From assembly GCA_964461065.1 (NCBI GenBank), contig CAYWRK010000001.1, positions 124,001 to 188,000 of the forward strand: a stretch of DNA of 64,000 nt, in the 5' to 3' direction. Shown here piece by piece: positions 36,653 through 45,768 of the stretch. The notes under the pieces were generated by a model. It searched no databases. It was not told where the DNA came from and worked only from the letters and a program-made list of their open reading frames with translations. The stretch's first letter is position 1; each line of letters begins with the position of its first letter. The translations under genes were made by a program, and so were the position numbers. Source of the stretch: UBA6898 sp964461065 (GTDB taxonomy: Bacteria; Nitrospirota; Thermodesulfovibrionia; Thermodesulfovibrionales; UBA6898).

Positions 36653-37540
36653 ATGGACATAAAATCATATCTGAAAGATAAACAGGCACTTGTCGATACG
36701 TTCTTCAGGGCCTATTTTACAAAACAGAATCACCCCCCTGTTCTGCAGGAAGCAATGCTCTATTCCCTTTTCGCCGGCGGCAAGCGGATAAGGCCGATAC
36801 TTGCACTCGCTGCATACGAGACCTGCGGTGGCAATCCCCGGGACATTGTTCCCTATGCATCGACGCTGGAGCTTATCCATACATATTCTCTGATCCATGA
36901 TGACCTTCCTGCCATGGACAACGATGACCTGAGAAGGGGCAAGCCTACGAACCATAAGGTCTATGGAGAGGCAGTCGCCATTCTTGCCGGAGACGCGCTT
37001 CTTACTGAGGCGTTCAGTATCCTCTCGGATCCTTCCCTGTCGTCAGTTATTTCGGTCCCTCATCTTATGGGAGCGCTGAGGGAAATAGCCCTCGCCTCAG
37101 GGCTTGACGGCATGGTTGCCGGACAGGTTCAGGATATGCTTTCAGAAAATCGGGAGCCTGATGCTGAAACTCTTCAGTTCATTCATTCGCATAAGACCGG
37201 CGCATTGCTTCGCGCATCTGTCCGTATCGGCCCTATTCTCTACGGGAGCGATCAGGCTTCGCTTGATGCCCTGACAGCCTATGGAAACAGTATCGGCCTC
37301 GCCTTTCAGGTGATCGATGATATACTTGACATAGAGGGCGATACCGAGGAAATGGGCAAGACAGCAGGCGCTGACGAAAAAATCAACAAGATGACATACC
37401 CGCTTTTTTACGGAATGCAGAGGTCAAAAGAGATAGCCCGGAATCTTATTACAGAAGCTAAAGAGGCTCTCTCTCTCTTCTCATCTGAAGCTGATCCTCT
37501 GCGGGAAATTGCCGACTATCTTCTGACAAGGAGGAACTGA
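36653..37540 (+). CDS. ispA: short-chain polyprenyl diphosphate synthase (farnesyl/geranyl diphosphate synthase type)
   Basis: The 295-residue protein has both aspartate-rich motifs of trans-prenyltransferases: DDLPAMDNDDLRRG (about residues 82-95) and DDILDIEGD (about 223). GGKRIRP lies near residue 41 and the chain ends LLTRRN. The residues and length fit the IspA group that makes C15 (or C20) diphosphates. Its stop shares a base with the dxs start (TGATG), the classical ispA-dxs coupling of the MEP pathway. No exonuclease VII small subunit gene precedes it, unlike in E. coli. No SD is visible before the ATG at 36653. Confidence 0.9.
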   Translation: MDIKSYLKDKQALVDTFFRAYFTKQNHPPVLQEAMLYSLFAGGKRIRPILALAAYETCGGNPRDIVPYASTLELIHTYSLIHDDLPAMDNDDLRRGKPTNHKVYGEAVAILAGDALLTEAFSILSDPSLSSVISVPHLMGALREIALASGLDGMVAGQVQDMLSENREPDAETLQFIHSHKTGALLRASVRIGPILYGSDQASLDALTAYGNSIGLAFQVIDDILDIEGDTEEMGKTAGADEKINKMTYPLFYGMQRSKEIARNLITEAKEALSLFSSEADPLREIADYLLTRRN

Positions 37541-39417
37541 TGGCGCTCGAAAAAGTATCTTCACCGGAAGACCTCAGAACTCTGAGCCATGAAGAGCTCA
37601 AGACATTGGCCGACGAACTCAGGACTCTGATCATAGAGACGGTTGCCCTGAATGGCGGGCACCTAGCATCAAACCTCGGCATCATAGAACTGACCATTGC
37701 TCTGCATCATGCCTTCAATTCACCTGTTGACAGAATCGTCTGGGATGTCGGACATCAGTCCTATGCCCACAAAATTCTGACCGGCAGAAGAGAACAGTTC
37801 TCTACACTCAGAACAGAGAAAGGCATGGCAGGCTTTCCAAAAATAGCCGAAAGCCCTCATGATGCCTTTGGCACAGGTCACAGCTCAACTTCGATATCCG
37901 CTGCGCTCGGACTGCTTGAGGCGCGCGACCAAAAGCACGAGCAATTCAAGGTCATAGCAGTAATCGGTGATGGGGCGCTCTCAGGCGGTATTGCCTTTGA
38001 GGGACTGAACAATGCAGGCCACAGTAAAAAAGACCTCATCGTCATCCTGAACGACAATGAGATGTCCATATCTCCGAATGTCGGCGCCCTGTCGGCATAT
38101 ATGAACAGGATCCTTACTGACGAGCGATATCGCAGATTCAAAAAAGGAACGATACACTTTCTTGAAGGCATACCCAAACTCGGGGACTCTGTTGCAAAAA
38201 TAGCGCGAAAAACCGAGGAGACCCTGAAAGGCATGATCCTACCCGGCCTGCTCTTTGAGGAATTGGGATTTGATTACATCGGCCCGATTGACGGTCACAA
38301 TACTGAGCTGCTTATCGAAACACTGAACAGGATAAAGTCCTCGACATCACCTACCCTTGTCCATGTGATCACAAAAAAAGGCAAGGGATACGAGTTCTCT
38401 GAAAACGACCCCTGTGTGTTCCATGGCGTCGGTCCCTTTGAAGTAGAGACAGGCTCACCACTCAGCTCGGGCTCAGTTACATACAGCGCTGCATTCGGTG
38501 CATGTCTTGCTGAGCTGGCTGAAAAAGATCCCAAGATAATAGCCATCTCTGCTGCCATGAAAGAGGGAACCGGCCTCGACTGCTTTGCAGAACGCTTCCC
38601 TGACCGCTTTTATGATGTAGGAATTGCGGAGCAGCATGCTGTAACCTTTGCCGCAGGCCTTGCTGCCGGAGGACTCAAACCTGTCGTTGCTGTATATTCC
38701 ACGTTCCTGCAACGCGCATACGACCAGATTATCCATGACGTCTGTCTTCAGAACCTTCCGGTTGTCTTTGCCATAGACCGTGCTGGGCTTGTCGGGGAAG
38801 ACGGTCCCACGCATCATGGCATCTTTGACATATCGTTCCTCAGACATATTCCGAACCTTACCTGCCTTGCGCCGAAGAACACTGAGGAACTGAAATTGAT
38901 GTTTGCCTGGGCATTGAGCCATGCAGGCCCTGTAGCGATCCGTTATCCGCGCGGCAGAGCGCCGCAGTCAGGCATTCCTGCGTCTCCCCTTGCTGCGGGA
39001 CGGGCAGAGCTGCTTCGCAGAGGTAAAGACTTGAGCATCATAGCGATCGGCAACACTGCCATCGCAGCGCTCAAGGCAGCAGAGCGTCTTAAAGAAGCAG
39101 GTATCGATGTTACCGTGATCAATGCCCGGTTCATTAAACCCCTTGACCATGGCATCATTCTGTCCATGGCTTCAAGCATACCCAGGATACTGACCGTAGA
39201 GGAAAATGCCCTTCAGGGCGGATTCGGCAGTGCAGTGATGGAATGCCTGAATGAAGCAAATATGTCGCATATAGCACTGAAAAGGCTCGGCATACCTGAT
39301 TCCTTTATTGAGCAAGGCAGCATGAACAGTTTGAGAGCTGCCTGCGGCATTGACGAGGAAGGTATTTACCGGGCCAGCCTCTCCTTCATGAAAGAACCAC
39401 TGAAGACAGGTGGGTAG
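37540..39417 (+). CDS. dxs: 1-deoxy-D-xylulose-5-phosphate synthase
   Basis: The 625-residue enzyme has the thiamine diphosphate motif GDGALSGGIAFEGLNNAG (about 143-160) with NDNEMSIS. The transketolase-like pyrimidine domain contains GIAEQHAVTFAAGLA (about 360), and the C-terminal domain contains ALQGGFGSAVMECL. It condenses pyruvate with glyceraldehyde 3-phosphate in the first step of the MEP isoprenoid pathway. AAGGAGG precedes the ATG and translation is coupled to ispA. Length is normal. Confidence 0.97.
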   Translation: MALEKVSSPEDLRTLSHEELKTLADELRTLIIETVALNGGHLASNLGIIELTIALHHAFNSPVDRIVWDVGHQSYAHKILTGRREQFSTLRTEKGMAGFPKIAESPHDAFGTGHSSTSISAALGLLEARDQKHEQFKVIAVIGDGALSGGIAFEGLNNAGHSKKDLIVILNDNEMSISPNVGALSAYMNRILTDERYRRFKKGTIHFLEGIPKLGDSVAKIARKTEETLKGMILPGLLFEELGFDYIGPIDGHNTELLIETLNRIKSSTSPTLVHVITKKGKGYEFSENDPCVFHGVGPFEVETGSPLSSGSVTYSAAFGACLAELAEKDPKIIAISAAMKEGTGLDCFAERFPDRFYDVGIAEQHAVTFAAGLAAGGLKPVVAVYSTFLQRAYDQIIHDVCLQNLPVVFAIDRAGLVGEDGPTHHGIFDISFLRHIPNLTCLAPKNTEELKLMFAWALSHAGPVAIRYPRGRAPQSGIPASPLAAGRAELLRRGKDLSIIAIGNTAIAALKAAERLKEAGIDVTVINARFIKPLDHGIILSMASSIPRILTVEENALQGGFGSAVMECLNEANMSHIALKRLGIPDSFIEQGSMNSLRAACGIDEEGIYRASLSFMKEPLKTGG

Positions 39418-39533
39418 TCTGTAGGTTTACACTCTGGAGTGTGTTTAGGTGGATACGTGGCAATGATCTTCCGGGATCTCAAGAAGTTCAGAGCTAATAG
39501 ACTTAGGTCTAAACAACCTAATAAGCTACACAG

Positions 39534-40280
39534 ATGAAACAGAAAGACAGATTAGACAAGGTCATGGTTGACCGGGCAATGGTGAAGAGCAGAGACCGGG
39601 CAAAGGCTCTTATTATGGCCGGCAGTGTGCTCGTTGACGGCAAACAGGAATCCAAAGCAGGCGCCCTCATTGACAGCGATGCAGTTGTTGCACTCATGGA
39701 AAAGGACATCCCTTTTGTCAGCAGAGGTGGCGTCAAGCTTGCAGGCGCTTTGGATTTCTTCATGATCGACCCTGCAGGAAAAACCGTGATGGATATTGGA
39801 AGCTCAACCGGCGGCTTTACTGACTGCGTATTGAAGAGGGGAGCGACCAAGGTCTATGCCATTGATGTCGGCTATGGCCAGCTTGACTGGACTCTCAGAA
39901 ATGACCCTCGTGTCATTCTGCACGAAAAGACGAACATCCGGCATTTCGAATCTGACCGCATACCTGAACCGGTCGATCTTGTCGTTATCGATGTCTCTTT
40001 CATCTCTCTGACGCAGGTGCTGCCGAGAGTGCTCGATTTTCTGGCCAGTGAAGGTGATGTTCTGGCTCTGGTGAAACCCCAGTTTGAAGTTGGCAGGGCA
40101 ATGGTCGAAAAAGGCGGTGTCATTCGGGACGAGACGAAAAGACGGTCTGCAGTGCAGAAAGTTTGCGAATTTTCAGAGGCATCAGGATTTATAGTCATGG
40201 GGGATTACGAGTCACCCCTCCCCGGACAGAAGGGCAACAGAGAATATTTTATTCATTTAAGGAGAAGAGATCGTGGATGA
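39534..40280 (+). CDS. tlyA: TlyA-family rRNA 2'-O-ribose methyltransferase
   Basis: The 248-residue protein starts with an S4 RNA-binding domain (RLDKVMVDRAMVKSRDRAKA, residues 4-60). An FtsJ-like Rossmann domain follows with motif I VMDIGSSTGGFTDCVLKRGA (about 85-104), VIDVSFISL and VKPQFEVGR. These are typical of TlyA, which 2'-O-methylates 16S and 23S rRNA in actinobacteria; related proteins were once called hemolysin A. The last 8 bases overlap the start of the next gene. The intergenic 39418-39533 before it has inverted repeats but no clear SD. Confidence 0.9.
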   Translation: MKQKDRLDKVMVDRAMVKSRDRAKALIMAGSVLVDGKQESKAGALIDSDAVVALMEKDIPFVSRGGVKLAGALDFFMIDPAGKTVMDIGSSTGGFTDCVLKRGATKVYAIDVGYGQLDWTLRNDPRVILHEKTNIRHFESDRIPEPVDLVVIDVSFISLTQVLPRVLDFLASEGDVLALVKPQFEVGRAMVEKGGVIRDETKRRSAVQKVCEFSEASGFIVMGDYESPLPGQKGNREYFIHLRRRDRG

Positions 40281-40950
40281 GCCAACAATTCTGATAGGAC
40301 TCGACTTCTCAGTCGCATCCAGGGAAGTCATAGAAATTCTGATCGAGGCTGCAGATGACGCTGAAGTCTTTCAGGAGATTGCCAGGACGAACACGAACAG
40401 ACCCGAAATTCTGCAGATGCTGTATGAACATCCGGATACTCCTGATGATGTCAGGAGCCTGGTATCCGGGACTCTCCATCTTCCTGCCAAAACCGCTTCA
40501 GAAGTGGCAAAGGTGGAGCGGCCAAAAGAGGTCCGCGTACAGAACATCCTCCAGAAAATTCAGACGCTCACGGTATCCCAAAGAGTCCAGCTTGCTATGA
40601 AGGGAAGCAGGGAAGTCCGCGGCATTCTGATCAAAGACACCAACAAATTGGTCATGCTCAGTGTGTTCGACAACCAGAAGATCACTGACACAGAGATTGA
40701 ACTGATTGCCCGCTCCCGCTCGATCAATGAGGAAGCACTGCGAAGAATCTCAAAGAACAGGGAATGGCTCAAGTGCTATGCAGTGGTACATGCATTGGTA
40801 ACAAACCCCAAGACACCTCCCGGTATCTCCGTGGGCTTGGTTGGCGACCTCAAGACCAAGGATCTGATCGTTCTGGAGAAGAACAAGAATGTGCCTGAAG
40901 TGATCCGGGGCGCAACGAAGCGGCTGCTTCAGGCAAGAAAGCCGAAATGA
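40273..40950 (+). CDS. hypothetical helical-repeat protein
   Basis: A GTG start at 40273 follows AAGGAG and overlaps the tlyA stop by 8 bases. The 225-residue product is highly helical. Short repeated units such as LAMKGSREVRGILIKDTNKLV and IARSRSINEEALRRI, with LVTNPKTPPGI, resemble HEAT-like or leucine-rich variant repeats. No catalytic motif, signal or membrane segment is visible. Coupling to tlyA suggests a shared transcript, but a functional link is only inferred. Confidence 0.7.
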   Translation: MDEPTILIGLDFSVASREVIEILIEAADDAEVFQEIARTNTNRPEILQMLYEHPDTPDDVRSLVSGTLHLPAKTASEVAKVERPKEVRVQNILQKIQTLTVSQRVQLAMKGSREVRGILIKDTNKLVMLSVFDNQKITDTEIELIARSRSINEEALRRISKNREWLKCYAVVHALVTNPKTPPGISVGLVGDLKTKDLIVLEKNKNVPEVIRGATKRLLQARKPK

Positions 40951-40998
40951 ACCTGACATTTCCACGCCAAATAATCTGAACACATTACCTGCTTTCCT

Positions 40999-43344
40999 AT
41001 GAAGCGATTAAGCGGCCGTCTCCGCAAGAGCCTTGCATTCAGGACGATTGCGCCCATTGTAATAATAGCGTTGCTTGCATGGATCAGTCTGTACATATTT
41101 GTTCTGCGCTCAGTATCCAAATTTGCCGATGATCAGATCCGCGAGTCATTTGTGGAGATGGCCCATGATATCTACCTGGTCTGTGACCGCAGCCTGAACG
41201 AACTCTATAAGACCGGCACCTATAATGAGGAGAACACCTTACGGATAAAGAAGGCTCTTGCACTCAACATGATCGGGGATTTTATGCGCCAGAACAAGCT
41301 CGCAGGTGTGGTAAAGCGTCAAGAGGATATTCTGTTTGCTGCAGAAGGCACCCATAAGAACCTCTCCGACGCTGCAGCAAAGATCAATGACCATAATGTT
41401 GTTGCTGCCTTTACTCTCGGCAGTCATGCATACTACGCCTACCACATCCGATTCGAGCCCTGGAAATGGGATATCACGCTGATCAAAGACTCTGCCGAGT
41501 ATGCAGCCCTGCTGCGTAATGTCAAGATTGCATACAGCGTTACCGGCCTGATACTTACTGCCGTAACCCTGCTCTTCATCTACTCCCTCAGAAGAAACAT
41601 CCGCTATCCCCTTAACAGCATCCTTGAACCGATCAGCAAAGGGAAGATGCCTGACTATAGAGGTATCACTGAATTTGAGCACCTGAGCAGCAGCATTAGA
41701 AATGCGATGGAACTCCGCGACAGGGAGACCCTCCTGCTGAATAATATCTATCATCTCGCAGCGGTGAAACGGGGGGAAAATTTCTTTGACGAAGTTGCCA
41801 TGACGATCTCGCGTCTTTTCTCCCTCCATGCCTATCTGTCAAAGCTAAACCCTGACGGTAAAACTGAGCAGATCGTTTCTCTGTGTATCGATGGCTCTAT
41901 CCGTAAGGGTTATGACATGCCCCTCAGGGGAACACCCGGTGAAGCCGTGCTTGAGAAGAAGCATATCGTCATCATCGAGGAAAGACTGCGCGAGCAGTTT
42001 CCTGACGTTAAACCCTTTGTTGAGGTCAATGCCGATTTTTTCATCGGCTTTGCAATCTTCAACAGCAAAGGTGAGGCAGTAGGTATCATTGGGGGCTTTG
42101 GCAAAGAACGTGAGGTTACCGAGTCAGACATCAAGGTTCTCCAGACCATAGGACAGATTGTCGCAGCTGAGTTCGAACGCATAGACGAGGAACGGGAAAA
42201 GGAGCATATCAGAGAACAGCTTTTTCAGGCCCATAAAATGGAGGCTATCGGCACCCTTGCCGGCGGCATCGCGCATGATTTCAATAATATGCTTCAGGGA
42301 ATTCTGGGGCACGCATCACTGCTGAAGGCTGAGATAAAGCCCGGGACATCATTTTATGAATCAGCTGATACGATCGAACATATCGCGGATCGAGCTGCTC
42401 AGTTGACCAAGCAACTGCTTGGCTTCGCGAGAAAAGGCAAATATCTTATTGAGCCAATTTCCGTCAATGAAGTAATCGATGCAGTGCTGAAGATCATCTC
42501 AAAGACCTTTGACAGAAGCATAGAAATAGTAACAGAACTCGGCAGCGAAGAGATGACCATTGATGGAGACAGAAGTCAGATTGAACAAGTTATCCTGAAC
42601 CTCTGCCTGAATGCCAGAGATGCCATGACTGAGGGAGGCACTCTCCGCATCGAAACACATCTAAAGAGCGATGCTTCAGATCTCATAGCCTCGGCAGAGG
42701 AACCTGCCCGGCAGGTTGTCATTAAGATAGCTGACACTGGGGCAGGCATTTCCGATAGAGTTAAAGAACATATGTTCGAGCCTTTTTTTACGACAAAGGA
42801 ACTGGGCAAGGGAACCGGCATGGGTCTGGCCATGGTTTATGGCGTCGTTAAGAATCATGCCGGCACGATCAGTGTGGACACGACTCCGGGAAAGGGCACT
42901 GCATTCACGGTTACCTTTCCAGCGGCAGATACTGCTGTCAGTGCCATACAGGCAGTGCGGCCTGCACCCGCATCAGGCAGAGGGACGATCCTTATTGTTG
43001 ACGATGAAGAATATATCAGGAGCATACTCCAGACCATGCTTGAGAAACTTGGATACCGCGTCATATCCGCGGTGAACGGCAAAGATGCGCTGGAGGTATA
43101 TTCAAAGAACCGCGAGATCATTGACCTTGTAATCCTGGACCTTATCATGCCGGTTATGAACGGCAAAGACGCGTTCGATGGCCTTAGACAACTTAATGAA
43201 AAGGTAAAAGTCCTGATAGCCTCCGGCCATACTACTGCAGGAGATCCGGGCTTTCCGCTTCAGCAGGGTCTGCACGGCTTCATTCAGAAACCCTTCAGCA
43301 TAAACAGTATCGCTGACAAAGTTAAGTCACTGCTTTCCAGTTGA
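40999..43344 (+). CDS. membrane hybrid histidine kinase with GAF and C-terminal receiver
   Basis: The 781-residue protein has two membrane helices (IAPIVIIALLAWISLYIFVL about 18-37; YSVTGLILTAVTLLFIYSL about 177-195) around a periplasmic sensor of about 140 residues. A GAF-like domain (about 245-390), a HisKA dimerisation site GGIAHDFNNMLQGILGH (H near 421) and a HATPase (NLCLNARDAM; DTGAGIS; GKGTGMGLAMVYGV) follow. A receiver ends the chain (LIVDDEEYIR; phospho-acceptor in LVILDLIMPVMNG; K in IQKPFS). This fits two-component phosphorelay signalling. The ligand and the output partner are unknown; no response regulator is adjacent on the same strand. Confidence 0.9.
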   Translation: MKRLSGRLRKSLAFRTIAPIVIIALLAWISLYIFVLRSVSKFADDQIRESFVEMAHDIYLVCDRSLNELYKTGTYNEENTLRIKKALALNMIGDFMRQNKLAGVVKRQEDILFAAEGTHKNLSDAAAKINDHNVVAAFTLGSHAYYAYHIRFEPWKWDITLIKDSAEYAALLRNVKIAYSVTGLILTAVTLLFIYSLRRNIRYPLNSILEPISKGKMPDYRGITEFEHLSSSIRNAMELRDRETLLLNNIYHLAAVKRGENFFDEVAMTISRLFSLHAYLSKLNPDGKTEQIVSLCIDGSIRKGYDMPLRGTPGEAVLEKKHIVIIEERLREQFPDVKPFVEVNADFFIGFAIFNSKGEAVGIIGGFGKEREVTESDIKVLQTIGQIVAAEFERIDEEREKEHIREQLFQAHKMEAIGTLAGGIAHDFNNMLQGILGHASLLKAEIKPGTSFYESADTIEHIADRAAQLTKQLLGFARKGKYLIEPISVNEVIDAVLKIISKTFDRSIEIVTELGSEEMTIDGDRSQIEQVILNLCLNARDAMTEGGTLRIETHLKSDASDLIASAEEPARQVVIKIADTGAGISDRVKEHMFEPFFTTKELGKGTGMGLAMVYGVVKNHAGTISVDTTPGKGTAFTVTFPAADTAVSAIQAVRPAPASGRGTILIVDDEEYIRSILQTMLEKLGYRVISAVNGKDALEVYSKNREIIDLVILDLIMPVMNGKDAFDGLRQLNEKVKVLIASGHTTAGDPGFPLQQGLHGFIQKPFSINSIADKVKSLLSS

Positions 43345-43373
43345 TCCGACCTTGCATTCATACGATGCTTCTA

Positions 43374-43402
43374 TTGCATTTTCGCGATAAATGCCGTTTA
43401 AT
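43374..43402 (+). promoter_or_regulatory. sigma70 promoter of the PLP decarboxylase
   Basis: TTGCAT (43374-43379) and TTTAAT (43397-43402) are 17 bp apart. The start near 43409 leaves a leader with the SD GAGGAT before the ATG at 43430. Confidence 0.55.
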
Positions 43403-43429
43403 ACAAAAAATAGATGAGGATATAACTAC

Positions 43430-44584
43430 ATGAACCATCGTTTTCGCATAACTAAAGCACATACCAGGATCACGCAGAAGTCAACGATTCAGAAGGCGAT
43501 CGACTTCATACGGGAGACCGATCTCGAACCGCCGTATCTTCTCATGGACAAGGCAAAGGTTCGCCAGAAGGTCCATGCCATAGGCAAAAATATAAGAAAT
43601 TCCGAGGTCTATTATGCGGTCAAGGCAAATCCTGATATCGAGACCCTGAGGCTCATCAACAGCCTCGGCATCGGCTTTGAGATAGCTTCAGAGGGCGAGA
43701 TGAGCGTACTTGAGTCCATCGGCGTGACCAGTGACCGGATGATCACGAGCAATCCGATCAAGACCTTCCGCTTTCTCAGGATGGCTGCAGAGTCTGGCGT
43801 AGACTATTTCTCATATGACTCAGAGGCAGAAGTTCTCAAGATGCGGGAATACACCCCTGGAGCTAATGTCTATGTAAGGTTGACTGTCCCCAATGAAGGC
43901 AGCGAATGGCCACTTAGCAAAAAATTCGGTGTAGAGGTAGAGGAGGCAGAGGAGCTTCTTGTTCTGGCAAAAAAGAAGGGGCTTAACCCGGTCGGCATTA
44001 CATTCCATGTGGGATCACAGTGTACAAACATGTATAACTGGAATTCTGCTCTTGATAAGGCAAAGGACCTCTGGGACAGGGCTGAAAAGGCCGGAATAAA
44101 ACTTTCTCTCCTGAACATCGGCGGTGGATATCCGATACGGTATACCAAAGATGTTGTAGGCATTTCTGCGATAGAAAAGAATATCAACAAAGCGATCTAC
44201 CAGAAATTTCCGAAAAAGACTCGAATTCTTATCGAGCCTGGAAGATCAGTGGTAGGTGATGCCGGCATATTCGTGACCAAGGTGATCGGGAAAACCAGCC
44301 GTGGAGACGAGGAATGGCTTTCGATTGATGTAGGTGTTTTCAACGGCCTGATGGAAAGTATCGGAGGCATTAAATACAGTTACGTGGTTGAGGGTTCAAG
44401 AGAGATCAAAAAGTGGACTCTCGCCGGCCCAAGTTGCGACAGTTTCGACGTAATAGAAAAGAACATCCTTCTTCCCGAGCCGGCCATCGGCAATTATATC
44501 CTGATCCTTTCGAGCGGTGCTTACACGATCTCGTACGCCTCTGAATTCAACGGTTTTTCCATACCAAAAACCATTCTCATCTGA
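43430..44584 (+). CDS. type III PLP-dependent decarboxylase (ornithine/lysine/diaminopimelate decarboxylase group)
   Basis: The 384-residue enzyme has the alanine-racemase-fold lysine motif EVYYAVKANPD (about 59-69), HVGSQ (about 200), the Gly-rich phosphate loop NIGGGYP (about 226), EPGRSVVGD (about 271) and GPSCDSFDVIEKN (about 333), which supplies the catalytic Cys-Asp pair. These residues point to ornithine or lysine decarboxylases of the eukaryotic-like group, making polyamines, rather than to LysA; substrate is not certain. It has its own promoter and SD, and lies just upstream of the heat-shock operon. Confidence 0.88.
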   Translation: MNHRFRITKAHTRITQKSTIQKAIDFIRETDLEPPYLLMDKAKVRQKVHAIGKNIRNSEVYYAVKANPDIETLRLINSLGIGFEIASEGEMSVLESIGVTSDRMITSNPIKTFRFLRMAAESGVDYFSYDSEAEVLKMREYTPGANVYVRLTVPNEGSEWPLSKKFGVEVEEAEELLVLAKKKGLNPVGITFHVGSQCTNMYNWNSALDKAKDLWDRAEKAGIKLSLLNIGGGYPIRYTKDVVGISAIEKNINKAIYQKFPKKTRILIEPGRSVVGDAGIFVTKVIGKTSRGDEEWLSIDVGVFNGLMESIGGIKYSYVVEGSREIKKWTLAGPSCDSFDVIEKNILLPEPAIGNYILILSSGAYTISYASEFNGFSIPKTILI

Positions 44585-44668
44585 AATCAGAGCTCTTTTC
44601 GACAGAAAGCCGGAGCGGCCTCTTTACGCCAATAAAGTCATTGAATTTAATGAATATTTCAATTTTTC

Positions 44669-44698
44669 TTGACACCGACATTATCTACCTGTTAGATT
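44669..44698 (+). promoter_or_regulatory. sigma70 promoter of the hrcA operon
   Basis: A perfect TTGACA (44669-44674) and TAGATT (44693-44698) are 18 bp apart, directly abutting the CIRCE operator. The start near 44705 lies inside the operator. Confidence 0.7.
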
Positions 44699-44699
44699 A

Positions 44700-44726
44700 T
44701 TAGCACTCTAACTTGGAGAGTGCTAA
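44700..44726 (+). promoter_or_regulatory. CIRCE operator (HrcA-binding site)
   Basis: TTAGCACTC (44700-44708), nine spacer bases, and GAGTGCTAA (44718-44726) give a perfect CIRCE inverted repeat. The SD-like GGAG (44715-44718) sits in the spacer/right arm, and the last operator base is the A of the hrcA ATG. Bound HrcA would block the promoter start region; the same sequence in RNA could fold over the ribosome site. This predicts HrcA autorepression and heat induction of the operon. Confidence 0.97.
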
Positions 44727-45757
44727 TGAGTCTTGATGAAAGAAGCGGACAGATATTACAAGCTGTTATTCAGCTCTATATCAGCTCGCCCGGACCGGTA
44801 GGATCGAGGGCAGTAACCAAGAAATTTCCCCTGGGGCTTTCGTCGGCAACCATACGGAACATCATGTCTGACCTTGAGGAGATGGGGTTTCTGCGCCAGC
44901 CGCATACCTCGGCAGGCCGTGTGCCAACAGATGTCGGATACCGGTTCTATGTAGATACGCTGCCAACCGGAAAATCTGATACAGATACGGAGCTTGTTTC
45001 TGAAATGAACAGAAAACTCGACCTGTTCAGGAAAGATGTAGATTCTTTTCTGGACAATGCATCGCGAATGCTCTCTGAGCTTTCGCACTACATAGGCATT
45101 TCTGTTGCGCCGAATGCCAACAGAACTATTCTCAGCAGAATTGAACTGGTGCCTTATCGGAAGAACCAGATTGCGGTTGTCCTGTTTGCTGATGAATCGA
45201 TCATCAGGAGCAAGATCATTGCTGTAGATCAGGAAATGTCCCGGAGCGACCTGAACAGGCTGTCCGATTATATTAATGATAGGTTTTCGGGGTACTCTCT
45301 GGACGAGGTCAGAAAAGCCATAATCGAGGAGATATCGAACGAGCGGGTAATCTGCGACAGCCTCATAAGCGAGGCAACAAGAATCTGCAGAGATGTTTTG
45401 GCTATATCAGACAGCGACATTTTCATCTCGGGTCTGTCCGAAATGATCAATCTTCCGGACTTCTGTGATATCGGCAGGATACGCGGTCTTCTGAAGACTC
45501 TTGAGGACAAGAATATCATCCTCGGGCTTCTTGATAAGATCTCTGATGTAGACGGAACACAGGTCTTTATCGGCTCGGAAAACCCTCTCGACGAGATGAA
45601 ACAGTTCAGCCTCGTAGCCTCAACGTACAAGGAAGGTAATCGGCCCATGGGCACCATCGGCATCATCGGGCCAACGCGGATGAACTACTCACAGGCAATA
45701 ACACTGGTAGATACAACAGCCAGGTTCATAACACAAATACTCACATTCAACAGATAG
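44726..45757 (+). CDS. hrcA: heat-inducible transcription repressor HrcA
   Basis: The frame can start at a GTG at 44720, but the ATG at 44726 fits the SD GGAG and the family N terminus (MSLDERSGQILQAVIQLYIS). The 343-residue protein has a winged-helix DNA-binding domain (SSATIRNIMSDLEEMGFL, HTSAGRVPTD at about 40-73). The HrcA GAF-like regulatory domain covers about 105-330 (GSENPLDEMKQFSLV, GTIGIIGPTRMNY). It represses its own operon through CIRCE, with GroEL activity known to modulate it in other bacteria. It is followed by grpE 11 bp later. Confidence 0.97.
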   Translation: MSLDERSGQILQAVIQLYISSPGPVGSRAVTKKFPLGLSSATIRNIMSDLEEMGFLRQPHTSAGRVPTDVGYRFYVDTLPTGKSDTDTELVSEMNRKLDLFRKDVDSFLDNASRMLSELSHYIGISVAPNANRTILSRIELVPYRKNQIAVVLFADESIIRSKIIAVDQEMSRSDLNRLSDYINDRFSGYSLDEVRKAIIEEISNERVICDSLISEATRICRDVLAISDSDIFISGLSEMINLPDFCDIGRIRGLLKTLEDKNIILGLLDKISDVDGTQVFIGSENPLDEMKQFSLVASTYKEGNRPMGTIGIIGPTRMNYSQAITLVDTTARFITQILTFNR

Positions 45758-45768
45758 GAAGGTGCATC

